Of a stretch of 64,000 nt of DNA, positions 44,599 to 55,004 are shown piece after piece (the first letter of the stretch is position 1; each line of letters begins with the position of its first letter). A program made the position numbers and the translations under genes. The stretch covers positions 267,285-331,284 of the forward strand of contig NZ_JARXHY010000006.1 in assembly GCF_031127815.1 (NCBI RefSeq), written 5' to 3'. Below the pieces are notes generated by a model. That model had not been told where the DNA came from. It worked only from the letters and a program-made list of their open reading frames with translations, and did no database searches. Origin of the DNA: Pelagicoccus sp. SDUM812003 (GTDB lineage: Bacteria > Verrucomicrobiota > Verrucomicrobiia > Opitutales > Opitutaceae).

Positions 44599-46239
44599 AT
44601 GGAACCGCACCAAAGAAAGAGAGCTCACTGGCTGGCCTGGCTGGTGTTCGTCCTGGCGACGGCGGGCACGGCGAGCGGCGTGCTTCTGTTTCGTTCGTCC
44701 GCCTTGGAGGTCGATTTGCACCGGGCTCTCGAGCAGCAGCAGGAAGCGGCGCAACTGGAGGCGGCGGCGCTGCGCTTCAGGCTGGAGGCGGAGGTCCTCT
44801 CGACCATCTACCTGATCACCAGCCTCTCGACCTATCTGGGAGTGAATCCCGAACCGACGATAGAGGAGTACCATCGAGTGGCCAGCTCCATCCTGCAGGC
44901 CAAGCCCAGTTTGGTGAACATCGCCGCGGCGCCTGACATGGTGGTGCGCTACATTTATCCCGTGCAGGGAAACGAAGCTGCGCTCGGCTTGGACTACCGC
45001 AGAAATCCGGAGCAGAGGGCTGCGGCCATGCAGGTGAAGGAGCTGGGCACGCCTGTGGTCGCCGGGCCGCTGGAGCTGGTGCAGGGCGGGATCGCGATCA
45101 TCGGGCGCATCCCGGTGTATGTGGACGAATCCGGAGACTCGCGATTCTGGGGCATCGTGTCGGCTCCGGTTTATCTGGAGGAGCTCCTGGCCGCGGCCGG
45201 CGCGTTCAGCCCAGGGCTTGATTTGCAGATCAGCCTGAGGGGCAAGGATGGCAAGGGCTCCGAGGGCGAAACCTTTTTCGGGGAAGCGTCGCTCTTCGAG
45301 AAAAAGGCGATCCGTCTGCCGGTGCGCTTGACCACTGGATCATGGGAGCTGGGCGCCATTCCTAAAGACGGTTGGATCACGACCGCCCCCAATGCGTACA
45401 CCATCAACGTCATCTGCTGGATGGTCGGCGGACTGGTCATCTCGCTGCTGGCTCTTCTGCTGGTGTATGTGCTGGCCTTGCAGCGTCGCCACGAAGTCGA
45501 AGCCAGCGTGAGCCGAGCCAAATCGCGTTTCCTTTCCACCATGAGTCACGAGATTCGCACCCCGCTCAATGGCATCAACGGGGTGGCCCAATTGCTTGAG
45601 ATGACGGATCTGGACGAAGAGCAGCGGGATTTGACGGAGACCTTGATCGATTCCACGAAATCGCTGAGCGACCTGCTGACGGACATCCTCAGTCTCAACC
45701 GGCTCGAGAGCGAACGCTACCCGGTGAGCACGGAGGTCTTCGAGTTCGATGTGCTGATCGCCCCGGTTCTTCAGCTGATCGAGGCTCAAGCCAAGGCCAA
45801 GGGGATCGCCTTTCATGCTCCCGAGATCCCGAAGGAGCTCAAGGTGATGGAGTTCGACCCCATCATTCTGCGTCAAGTGCTCTGGAACTTGCTGAGCAAC
45901 GCGGTCAAGTTCACCCCCAAGGGGGAAGTGCGTTTGAAGATCCAGTCCATCACGTTCTACCCCGGGGCCAAGCCGGGCATAGGTATCGAGGTCGCGGATA
46001 CGGGGATCGGAGTCGCCAAGGAGCGCCAACAGGCGATCTTCGACGACTTCGTGCAGGAGGACGACAGCACCACGCGAAAGTTCGGCGGAGCGGGCTTGGG
46101 GCTGGCCATCGTGAAGCGGCTGGTGAACGCGGTGGGAGGAAGCATCGATCTGACCAGCGCCAAAGGCGAAGGCAGCCGTTTCCAGGTGCGCATGCCATTG
46201 GGAAGCGAGAAATTGGATCGGATCAGGAATCCCGAGTAG
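44599..46239 (+). CDS. CHASE-domain sensor histidine kinase
   Basis: 546 residues. An N-terminal membrane helix (about 11-31), a periplasmic CHASE domain (about 80-220, with LDYRRNPEQRAAAMQ and GRIPVYV), a second membrane helix (about 270-290), then the transmitter: HisKA with the phospho-accepting His317 in MSHEIRTPLNG, and the ATPase domain with N-box NLLSNAVKF, DTGIGV and GGAGLGLAI. There is no receiver domain. CHASE domains bind small extracellular molecules, such as cytokinin-like adenines in plants and unknown ligands in bacteria. The ribosome site GGGGAGAG precedes ATG 44599. No response regulator gene is next to it. Confidence 0.92.
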   Translation: MEPHQRKRAHWLAWLVFVLATAGTASGVLLFRSSALEVDLHRALEQQQEAAQLEAAALRFRLEAEVLSTIYLITSLSTYLGVNPEPTIEEYHRVASSILQAKPSLVNIAAAPDMVVRYIYPVQGNEAALGLDYRRNPEQRAAAMQVKELGTPVVAGPLELVQGGIAIIGRIPVYVDESGDSRFWGIVSAPVYLEELLAAAGAFSPGLDLQISLRGKDGKGSEGETFFGEASLFEKKAIRLPVRLTTGSWELGAIPKDGWITTAPNAYTINVICWMVGGLVISLLALLLVYVLALQRRHEVEASVSRAKSRFLSTMSHEIRTPLNGINGVAQLLEMTDLDEEQRDLTETLIDSTKSLSDLLTDILSLNRLESERYPVSTEVFEFDVLIAPVLQLIEAQAKAKGIAFHAPEIPKELKVMEFDPIILRQVLWNLLSNAVKFTPKGEVRLKIQSITFYPGAKPGIGIEVADTGIGVAKERQQAIFDDFVQEDDSTTRKFGGAGLGLAIVKRLVNAVGGSIDLTSAKGEGSRFQVRMPLGSEKLDRIRNPE

Positions 46240-46308
46240 GGCGCTCGGGTCGACGCCTCGCTACTTCGAGATTGCTCGATTCGAGACGGTGAATCAGAGT
46301 CGTCGCCT

Positions 46309-47208
46309 ATGTTACGTCATCTTATCCCCGCAACGTTGTGTTTCGCTTCGATCGTCTCCGCGAACGCTCGAGAGTATCAGGTCTACCTCATGGCCGGTCA
46401 GTCGAATATGGAAGGCTACGGCTACGTGAATGAACTGGAGCCCGGCTATGCCGATTTTCCGGGCGAGGTTCGTATCTTCCATGGCAATACAGCCGATGAC
46501 GACGAGCCCAGAGATGGTCGCGGCATCTGGGCGCCTTTGAAGCCGGGCCACGGCACCGGATTCAAATCCGACGGAAGCGCCAATGAGCTGTCGAATCGTT
46601 TCGGTCCGGAGCTGGGTTTCGCGAAAACGTTGAGCGCCCACGATCCTGATTCGCCGATCGCCATCGTGAAGTATGCGAAGGGCGGCAGCTCGCTGGATGC
46701 CTTGAGCGAGGAGCCTTGGGGCAACTGGTTTTTTGGATACGATCGGAGCGAGGGGGTGAACCAGTGGGACCACTGCCTTGCCACGATCCGAAACGCCTTT
46801 GCCGCTCGCGACATCGATGGAGATGGCGAGGACGATCAGCTGGTCCCGGCGGGCATAGTTTGGATGCAGGGCGAAAGCGATGGCCACCAGATCGGCGCGG
46901 CCTATCGCTACGCGGAAAACTTGGAGCAGCTGGTGGGACTCTTTCGGGCCGCGTTGCGCGATGACGATCTTCCCGTGGTGATCGGACGCATCAGCGATTC
47001 CGGCCAGGATCCGGAGGATGGTCTGGTTTGGAATTTCGGAAACGTCGTCCGGCACCAGCAGGCCGCCTTTTGCGAGAGCGATGCCAACGCCGCTTTTGTC
47101 ACGAGCACCGACGGCTACGCGTATTCAGATAAATGGCACTACGACAGCGACGGCTTCGTGGATCTCGGCGAGCAGTTTGGCAAAGCCATGCTGGAGCTGC
47201 AGAAATAA
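46309..47208 (+). CDS. Secreted SASA/CE6-type carbohydrate acetylesterase
   Basis: 299 residues with a signal peptide (LIPATLCFASIVSANA). The SGNH-like fold is visible: nucleophile Ser in LMAGQSNMEG, oxyanion-hole region IVWMQGESD, and the Asp/His pair near the end (SDKWHYDSDGFVDL). Carbohydrate esterase family 6 removes acetyl groups from xylan; related SASA proteins act on sialic acid. With GH43 and GH5 enzymes in the same window, xylan de-acetylation is attractive, but it lies 19 kb from them and has no palindrome upstream. Confidence 0.88.
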   Translation: MLRHLIPATLCFASIVSANAREYQVYLMAGQSNMEGYGYVNELEPGYADFPGEVRIFHGNTADDDEPRDGRGIWAPLKPGHGTGFKSDGSANELSNRFGPELGFAKTLSAHDPDSPIAIVKYAKGGSSLDALSEEPWGNWFFGYDRSEGVNQWDHCLATIRNAFAARDIDGDGEDDQLVPAGIVWMQGESDGHQIGAAYRYAENLEQLVGLFRAALRDDDLPVVIGRISDSGQDPEDGLVWNFGNVVRHQQAAFCESDANAAFVTSTDGYAYSDKWHYDSDGFVDLGEQFGKAMLELQK

Positions 47209-47237
47209 AAAAAGCCGTCGCTGCGGCGCGACGGCTT
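47204..47237 (-). terminator. Terminator for proA (minus strand)
   Basis: AAGCCGTCG (47212-47220) pairs with CGACGGCTT (47229-47237). The minus strand continues with a run of T, so it ends proA; the esterase gene probably shares it on the plus strand less efficiently. Confidence 0.75.
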
Positions 47238-47278
47238 GGAGAGTGTCGTTTGCCGCGTTGGCGGCTGTTCCAGTCGGC

Positions 47279-48562
<1,284 letters not shown>

Positions 48563-48644
48563 AGAGATCGTTGAAAGAAGAAACCGGGCCAAAGGTCAAT
48601 GGCTCAATGGTTCGGAGCTCTGGGGGAGGGGTCGCGCAGCGGGG

Positions 48645-49094
48645 TCAAAGCTGCCTTTTGAAGCATCTGATTGGGCTCCAGTCGACCAGTCTCTGGAAGG
48701 CTGCGCTACGGATGTAGGCGAAGGCTCCGAGGAGCGCTCCAACGCTGTCTGCGAGCCAATCGAGAGGATCGCCGGTGCGGGCTGGATTGAAGTGCTGGGC
48801 GATTTCGTCGCTGAGGCCGAAGGCGCTGACCAGGGCGAAGGCGACCAGCCAGCGGGGCATGCCGCGGAGCTGGGTCGGCAGGGCCTTTGCGGTCAGAATG
48901 CCCAGCAAGAAGTAGACGCTGAAATGGTCGAGCTTGTCGCGAAGGGAAAAGGCGATTTCGGGCGCCCTCGATCCGGGCTTCCACGAATAGAGGGCGAGGC
49001 AGAGGCAGGCTGCGAGCACCGGCAGCCATGGCCGCAGGGCGCGGGCGAGGTGGCGGAGGCGTGGCGATGGAAGGCTCGGATTGGCTCGTGACAT
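48645..49094 (-). CDS. VanZ-like membrane protein
   Basis: 149 residues from ATG 49094 (a TTG six codons upstream is in frame). Four hydrophobic segments and the VanZ pattern: DKLDHFSVYFLLGI in the second, then GLSDEIAQHFNPARTGD and DWLADSVGALLGAF. VanZ was first seen with vancomycin-type resistance (teicoplanin), but most members, like this one with no Van genes near, have unknown roles. It lies between proA and the large sensor kinase on the same strand. Confidence 0.85.
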   Translation of the reverse strand: MSRANPSLPSPRLRHLARALRPWLPVLAACLCLALYSWKPGSRAPEIAFSLRDKLDHFSVYFLLGILTAKALPTQLRGMPRWLVAFALVSAFGLSDEIAQHFNPARTGDPLDWLADSVGALLGAFAYIRSAAFQRLVDWSPIRCFKRQL

Positions 49095-49162
49095 GGCGTT
49101 CGAGCTTATCAATCGGCCGCGAGGCCCTTCGGTGAAGGCGCGGATGCCCGGAGAGGCCTTCG

Positions 49163-52100
49163 CTAGGGGCGTTTCGGGGCATGACTGGCAGGCGGCTTCT
49201 GGGCTTTCAGAGGCAGATGGATGTTCGCCACGGCGCCTTTTCCCAGTCCTTCGCTATCGATTCTGAGGCGCCCGCCGAGGTTTTTGATGGTATTGGCGCA
49301 GCTGTGCAGGCCGAAGCCGTGTCCTTCGCTCTTTGTGGTGAAGCCGTGCGAGAAGAGTTTTTTCAAATGCTCCGAGGCGATGCCCAGGCCATTGTCCGCG
49401 ATGCGGATTTCCACCTGTTCGGCGTCGGCAAGCTTGGAGAAGCCGATCGTGATCTCTCCCTGGTCCGGTCCGCGCTCGAGGATCGATTCCTTGGCGTTTT
49501 TGATGAGATTGATCAGCACTTCCAGCAGCTGATGCTTGTCCGATTCGATGGCAAGTTCCCCTGGATAGTCCTTGCGGATGGAAAGGCGCAGGGGATCGCT
49601 GTCGTCCAAGGTGATGGCTAGGGCGGAATCGAGCAGTTCGGAAACGTCGATCCGGCTGACGATCCCGATGGTTTTGGCGTGAGCTTGCTGGGCCGTGATG
49701 ATGCGCTTGATGTGCTCGATGTTCTGGCCGATCTGTCGCAGCTCCAAGCTGAAGTCGCTCAACTCGTTGCCGAGCGCGTCGGCTAGCTTGTCGAGGTAGG
49801 CGGGCACCTGGACTCCCTTTTCGTCAGTGGTGAGGTATTCCGCGAGGTTTTCTCGATGGGCGTTGAGCATTTTGGAAACCTGTTTCAATCGTCCGATGCG
49901 GGATTTCTCCATGGAGCGAGAGAGATTGGACAGGCCGATGTTCACGCTGTTGAGTACGTTGCCGACGTTGTGCAGCACGTTGGTGGCGACCTCGGCCCGA
50001 CCGGCGGTGCGGGCGGTCGCGAGCAGCTGGTCCTGGGCGCTGCGGAGCTGGTCGAGCGCGTCTGCCAGCTGGGATGCCTTACGGCTCAGCTCGTCGGACT
50101 GGCTGGCCAGCTCCTCGTTTTTGTTTTCCAGTTCCAGGTTCTTCGATTCGATCTCCTGAGTGCGCTCGGCCACCATGCCTTCGAGGCGGAGGTTTTGCCG
50201 TTTGAGGCGCTTGGAGTAGAGCTCGACCGAGATTTGCACGATGAGCAGCAGGATGACTAGATAAATGGCGTAGGCCAGGTAGGTCTGGTAGAACGGCGGC
50301 TTGATGCTGAAGGCGTAGCTGGTCCATGGGGAAACCTCGCCGTTTCCAAGTTGAGCCCGCACCTTGAAGGTATAGCTGCCGGGATTGAGATTGGTGTAGT
50401 AGACGCTGCTATCGCTGGTCCATTGGGTGTCGGAGCTCTCGCTCGACGCTCCTGTGAACCCCTCGAGTATGTATTGGAATTTTGGAGACCTAGTGCTGTA
50501 GGAGAACTTGTTGGCGACGTTGAAGGACAGGCTGTTCTGGCTGTAGTTGAAATCTCTGCTTTGCGGGGTCGAGCCCAGACCGATGGTGTTGAAGTGGATG
50601 GTGTCGTCCGAAGCGCTGCGAATTTGGGCGATGATGGTCTGCGGCGGGGGGGCGCTTGTCCGCGTCGCTGAAGGATCAGGTCGGTAGTGGAAGAATTCGA
50701 AGGAGGTCATGATGAGCGCCTCGCCTCCGTCGAAGGTGGTGAGAAACTCGAAGTAGGGCTCGCCGATTTCGGATAGGGCGTTTTCGTCGAGGCGGTAGCT
50801 TCCGTCGTCCTGCCGCCAATAGATGAGATTTTTCCCGCGAGCGGAAATCCACAGGTTTCCCTCCGGATCGGTGAAGGCTCGTTCGATGCCCATTTCGAAG
50901 TCGGGATCGATCTCCTGCATGAAGTTGGCATGCACGAATCGCCCAGTTTCCTGGTCCAGGGTGATGATTCCTTGGCTGTGGGTGTAGTAGGCCTTGCCCT
51001 GGTGCATCCAGATGGTGATCCACTCTTTCGCTGGCAGCCCGTCGTCCAGGGTGTAGACATCGAGCAGCAGGCGCTCGTCTTCGATGCGGACCCGGCCGGT
51101 ATGATTGAACCCGTACTCCAGCCAGAGGTTTCCTTCGGCGTCCTCCTCCATGCGGTTGACGAATCCGACTGGGTTTGCCGCGCGGTCGAGCTCGATCAAC
51201 TCGTCGCCGGCCTTGCGGTAGAGCACGATCTCCTTGCCATTTCCTCCCACCAGCAGGTCGGGGCGTCGGGCGGGTTCGACCAACCGGTCGAACTCGGCGC
51301 TGTCGGAGAGGGAGGTCAGCGTGTCGTTCGACCAGCGGAAGAGCCCGTCGTCGGCGGTGTTGATGTACATCCCGTCCGTTCCCACGGTGACCGACCAGAC
51401 TTCGAAGTCCTGATCGGCGAGGACTTCTTCGAAGCCGCTGATGCGATCGTTTTCGTCGTAGTAGGCTCGGTAGAGCTTGTAGAAGCTGCGCACGTAGAGA
51501 TCGCCTTCGAAGAGGTGCTGCGTGGCGTAGAAGAGGCTAGGCCGAAGGTGCTCGTCTATGGGGGTCAGCTCCGAATCGAGCAGGATCTTGGCGATGGAGG
51601 AGCTGAAGGTGGCCCAGATGGCTCCGGACTGATCGATGGTGATGGAGCGGGCGCTTTGGAATCGGTAGTCGATGGACTTGTCGAAGTGGTCCAGGGTGTT
51701 TCCGCTCTTGTCCAGCACGATGATGCCCCCGCCTAGGGTGGCGACGATGAGGCGACCGTTTTCCAACAGCTTTATTTCCCGCAGCAGGTATTCCGGTTTC
51801 GGATGAAAGTTCCGGTAGGCCGGCTCCAGCGTCTGCCCGTCCCAGCGGAATATGCCGCGCCGTTCGGAGGCCATGATGAGCGATCCGTCCTCGTCGACCT
51901 CGGTGGAGGAGATGGTGATTTCCCGCTGGTCGACGATGCTGGTGAGCTCGGGGATCGCGGGAACGAACTGCTTGTTTTCGTAGCGAAAGATCTCGTTGTT
52001 GTCCTTCACGATGTAGTAGACGCCCTCGAGGATGAATCCATTGGTGATCCATGTGTCGAAGGCGTGCACGTCCGCCTCTCCGGTTCGCGTATCGTAGCTG

Positions 52101-52600
52101 ACGAAGTTTCTCCTTCCGCGGAAGTAGACGATGTCTCCGTGCTTGGTGATCGTCTCGAGCTTTTGCGTGATGTTCAGCTCTTCTGGGGGGGCGAGGTCGC
52201 GCAGAGCGACCTGGTTGTTCTCGTCGAGCGTCAGTTCGCAAATCTCGTTGTACCCGCTGGCGTAGACCGTTCCGTCCTGGTCCCAGTAGAGGGCGGTGAT
52301 CTTCTTTTGGCCGCTGTTGTCGTACACCTTGTGCCAATCCGCCCCGTCGTAGAAGAAGAGCCAGCTCTGGTCGCAATAGTAGACATGCCCGTCTCGCGAG
52401 ATCGCGATGAAGTTTGCCGTGGCGCTGCTGTCGAAGTCTCGTTCGGTATAGATTCGGTAGTCGGGTATGCCGCGAAAGTTATGCGGAGGAGGCTCGGCTT
52501 TCAGCAAACTGGCGAGGCAGCTCGCGAGCAGGAAGGCGAGCAGCGCCGTGACATGTGGCGAAACGCGGCGTAGGATAAGTTTGAATACGGGGTAGCTCAC
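49163..52600 (-). CDS. Periplasmic-propeller (Reg_prop/Y_Y_Y) sensor histidine kinase
   Basis: 1145 residues from GTG 52600, where a signal-like helix begins; the frame goes on 102 codons upstream inside the M32 gene and has no family features there. Two-component propeller repeats fill about 45-690, a Y_Y_Y domain about 700-770 (LNPGSYTFKVRAQLGNG), one membrane helix about 771-793, a coiled coil about 800-860, and the kinase: His877 in NVLHNVGNVLN, then HQLLEVLINLIKNAKES and DNGLGIASEHLKKLFSHGF. This is the extracellular sensor layout of hybrid two-component systems that control polysaccharide use, but here without receiver or AraC output domain, so a separate response regulator is needed and none is adjacent. 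Confidence 0.9.
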   Translation of the reverse strand: MSYPVFKLILRRVSPHVTALLAFLLASCLASLLKAEPPPHNFRGIPDYRIYTERDFDSSATANFIAISRDGHVYYCDQSWLFFYDGADWHKVYDNSGQKKITALYWDQDGTVYASGYNEICELTLDENNQVALRDLAPPEELNITQKLETITKHGDIVYFRGRRNFVSYDTRTGEADVHAFDTWITNGFILEGVYYIVKDNNEIFRYENKQFVPAIPELTSIVDQREITISSTEVDEDGSLIMASERRGIFRWDGQTLEPAYRNFHPKPEYLLREIKLLENGRLIVATLGGGIIVLDKSGNTLDHFDKSIDYRFQSARSITIDQSGAIWATFSSSIAKILLDSELTPIDEHLRPSLFYATQHLFEGDLYVRSFYKLYRAYYDENDRISGFEEVLADQDFEVWSVTVGTDGMYINTADDGLFRWSNDTLTSLSDSAEFDRLVEPARRPDLLVGGNGKEIVLYRKAGDELIELDRAANPVGFVNRMEEDAEGNLWLEYGFNHTGRVRIEDERLLLDVYTLDDGLPAKEWITIWMHQGKAYYTHSQGIITLDQETGRFVHANFMQEIDPDFEMGIERAFTDPEGNLWISARGKNLIYWRQDDGSYRLDENALSEIGEPYFEFLTTFDGGEALIMTSFEFFHYRPDPSATRTSAPPPQTIIAQIRSASDDTIHFNTIGLGSTPQSRDFNYSQNSLSFNVANKFSYSTRSPKFQYILEGFTGASSESSDTQWTSDSSVYYTNLNPGSYTFKVRAQLGNGEVSPWTSYAFSIKPPFYQTYLAYAIYLVILLLIVQISVELYSKRLKRQNLRLEGMVAERTQEIESKNLELENKNEELASQSDELSRKASQLADALDQLRSAQDQLLATARTAGRAEVATNVLHNVGNVLNSVNIGLSNLSRSMEKSRIGRLKQVSKMLNAHRENLAEYLTTDEKGVQVPAYLDKLADALGNELSDFSLELRQIGQNIEHIKRIITAQQAHAKTIGIVSRIDVSELLDSALAITLDDSDPLRLSIRKDYPGELAIESDKHQLLEVLINLIKNAKESILERGPDQGEITIGFSKLADAEQVEIRIADNGLGIASEHLKKLFSHGFTTKSEGHGFGLHSCANTIKNLGGRLRIDSEGLGKGAVANIHLPLKAQKPPASHAPKRP

Positions 52601-52664
52601 GGAAATGAGGGGAGTTTGCCCAAGGGGGTAGGCTGGGGTGCGGATCGGGCTCCGGCGCCCGGCG

Positions 52665-54149
52665 CTACTCGCGATAGAGCGGCAGGTAGCGTTCCTTGAG
52701 GTAGCGAATGAGGAATTTCGGGGAAAGGGAGGATCCAGTCGCCTTTTTGCTGAGCTCCAGCAAGTGGTAGCGGGCTCCGTGGCGATGCACGGCTTGGCCG
52801 AGCCAATCGAGCAGTCGTTTGAATTCGCCGCGGGCGAAATCGTCCTCCAAGCCGGGCAGCTGTTCGAGGGCGGTGTACCAGAGCTGAGCGGCGAGCATGT
52901 TGCCAAGGCAGTAGCTGGGGAAATAGCCGAAGGCTCCGCCAGACCAGTGCACGTCCTGCAGCACGCCCTCGGCGTCGTTCGCAGGCGTGATTCCGAGTAG
53001 CTCCTGGTATTGGGTATTCCAATACTCTGGAAGTTCGTTGACGCTCAGTTCGCCCGAGAAGAGTCGCCGTTCGATTTCGAATCGAACGATAACGTGCAGG
53101 TTGTAGGTCACCTCGTCCGCGTCCACGCGAATAGGGGTGCGGCCTACGGCATTGATGGCCAGGTAGAGATCGTCGGAGCTGATGGCTTCGAGCTGTTCGG
53201 GGAACGCTGTCCGGAGCTTCGGCTCGTAGTGTTTCCAGAAGCTGCGACTGCGGGAGACCTGGTTTTCCCAGAGTCGGCTTTGCGATTCGTGAACCCCCAT
53301 GCCTGCCGCTTGACCCAAGGCGTTGTGCAGCGAGTCGAGCGGGAGCCCTTGCTCGTAGAGGCCGTGCCCCGTTTCGTGGATGGACGAGAAGAGCGAATCC
53401 AGAGGATTGTCTTCGTGAAACCGAGTGGTCATGCGGGTGTCCGCGCCGTTGCCGCTGCAAAACGGATGTAGGGAAATGTCGATACGTCCGCGTTTGTAGT
53501 TGAAACCCAATGACGATGTCACGTCTTCGAGAAACGCCTTCTGCTCAGGGATGGGAAATCCGCGAAAGATGTCGGGGCGAGCTTTTATGGGAGAGTCGAG
53601 GATTTCCTGCGCGAGCGGGGCCAGGTCTTCTTTGAGTTCGCTGAAAAGCCGATCGATGGTTGCGGCGTCGATCCCTGGGTCGTGCAGGTCGATCTGAAGG
53701 TCGTAAGGTCGCTCGCCCCAGCCCAGCGATTCGGCTCGCTCTTTGGCGAGGTCCACGTGGCGCTGGAGATAGGGGGCGAAGGATGCGAAGTCGTTGTTTT
53801 GTCGAGCTCTCGCCCAGGCGTGGTAGGCTTCGCTGCACAGGCGCGCATGGTTTTCCACCCAGGATGCTGGCAGTTTGGTGGCGCGATCGTACTCGATGCG
53901 GGCGTCGCGCAGAACCGGGTCCCCGCTCGGGTTCGGCGAGGCGTTTTCCAGGCGTTGGAGCAGCGTTTCGATTTCGGGATCCGTCTCCGCCGCATGCAGA
54001 ACCTTGGCCATGGCGGCGCTTTGGTCCTGTCGCTGGTCCGAGCTGTCCGGCGGAAGGAATACCTGCTCGTCCCACTCCAGCAGGCCCGCCACGCTACGGA
54101 GGGCATGGATGTGTTTCTGTTTAGCGGATAGGGCTTGTCGGTCGCTCAT
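52665..54149 (-). CDS. M32-family metallocarboxypeptidase (Taq type)
   Basis: 494 residues from ATG 54149, family length; 32 further codons upstream do not look coding. The zinc motif HEXXH is His258-Glu-Thr-Gly-His262 in SSIHETGHGLYEQGL, and the family block GMGVHESQSRLWEN follows. M32 enzymes are cytoplasmic, thermostable carboxypeptidases that remove most C-terminal residues except proline. The coding start of the sensor kinase lies 64 bases downstream. Housekeeping protein turnover. Confidence 0.94.
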   Translation of the reverse strand: MSDRQALSAKQKHIHALRSVAGLLEWDEQVFLPPDSSDQRQDQSAAMAKVLHAAETDPEIETLLQRLENASPNPSGDPVLRDARIEYDRATKLPASWVENHARLCSEAYHAWARARQNNDFASFAPYLQRHVDLAKERAESLGWGERPYDLQIDLHDPGIDAATIDRLFSELKEDLAPLAQEILDSPIKARPDIFRGFPIPEQKAFLEDVTSSLGFNYKRGRIDISLHPFCSGNGADTRMTTRFHEDNPLDSLFSSIHETGHGLYEQGLPLDSLHNALGQAAGMGVHESQSRLWENQVSRSRSFWKHYEPKLRTAFPEQLEAISSDDLYLAINAVGRTPIRVDADEVTYNLHVIVRFEIERRLFSGELSVNELPEYWNTQYQELLGITPANDAEGVLQDVHWSGGAFGYFPSYCLGNMLAAQLWYTALEQLPGLEDDFARGEFKRLLDWLGQAVHRHGARYHLLELSKKATGSSLSPKFLIRYLKERYLPLYRE

Positions 54150-54248
54150 CGAGGGGAGAATGGACGTGGCTCGTCTTCTGAAAAGGGAAGGAGCGTCGGC
54201 CCGTCCCCCTGACTTTTTTTTGGAGTATCCAGAGACTGGATGCAAACG

Positions 54249-54860
54249 CTACAGCTTGGGCATCAGTTCGCTTAGGCTGGATTTGCCGAGCAGCTTGAGA
54301 AGCTCGTCCGCGACCTGTTTGGCGACCGCGAGCTCCTTTTGGTACTTGGTTTGAAGGTCCTTGAGCTGTTCGAGGCTGGATGGGTTGAAATTGGATACGA
54401 TGCTCTGCAGCGAGCCCAGGCTGCTTTGCAGTTCCGGCAGCTTGTTCTCGAAGGTGGTGACGGCGCTTTCCGGAAGCTTGTCCTTGAGCGACTCGTATTT
54501 GGACGTGAGCGATTCGAGCTGCGTTTCGATGGCCCGGTTGCTGGCCGCGTACTGGGCTTTGAGCTCTTCGGCTTGGGCGGCAAGCTCGGCTTTCATTTCC
54601 TCCTGCATCTTCGCTTTCTCGTCGGCCAGCTTGTCCTCCATCTCGGATTTGAGATTGGCGAGCTTGCCTTCGGACTCGGCTTTCATGGCTGCCATGTCCT
54701 GTTCGTGTTTCGCGTCGGACTCGGCGACGGCCTTTTGAGCGGCCGCGTCGGCGATGGCTTGGGTTTTGGCTTCTTCTTCTTCCTGATTGGAACACCCGAA
54801 GAGCAGGGTGGCGGCGAGGAGGGGGAGGAGGGGCTTAGTCAATGTGGTTCCTAGGTTCAT
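54249..54860 (-). CDS. Coiled-coil lipoprotein
   Basis: 203 residues. Lipobox LLFGC with Cys23 marks it as a lipoprotein. The rest is a highly charged coiled coil (about 28-135: QEEEEAKTQAIADAAAQKA, MKAESEGKLANLKSEMEDK) and a shorter helical C-terminus (LGKSSLSELMPKL). No family recognised; such proteins often bridge outer membrane and cell wall. It is 99 bases from the M32 gene on the same strand. Confidence 0.75.
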   Translation of the reverse strand: MNLGTTLTKPLLPLLAATLLFGCSNQEEEEAKTQAIADAAAQKAVAESDAKHEQDMAAMKAESEGKLANLKSEMEDKLADEKAKMQEEMKAELAAQAEELKAQYAASNRAIETQLESLTSKYESLKDKLPESAVTTFENKLPELQSSLGSLQSIVSNFNPSSLEQLKDLQTKYQKELAVAKQVADELLKLLGKSSLSELMPKL

Positions 54861-55004
54861 AGAACCGCAATCGTGTCCGATCAGGGTTCTTGATCAAACG
54901 CTAAATAGGGATAGCCCCGCTTGGCGCGAAAAATTCCCGGGGATTTTCGCGGGAAGTAGCGACCAGCCGGCCTTCAAGCGGATTGGTCGCTGCCAGGTTT
55001 GCCG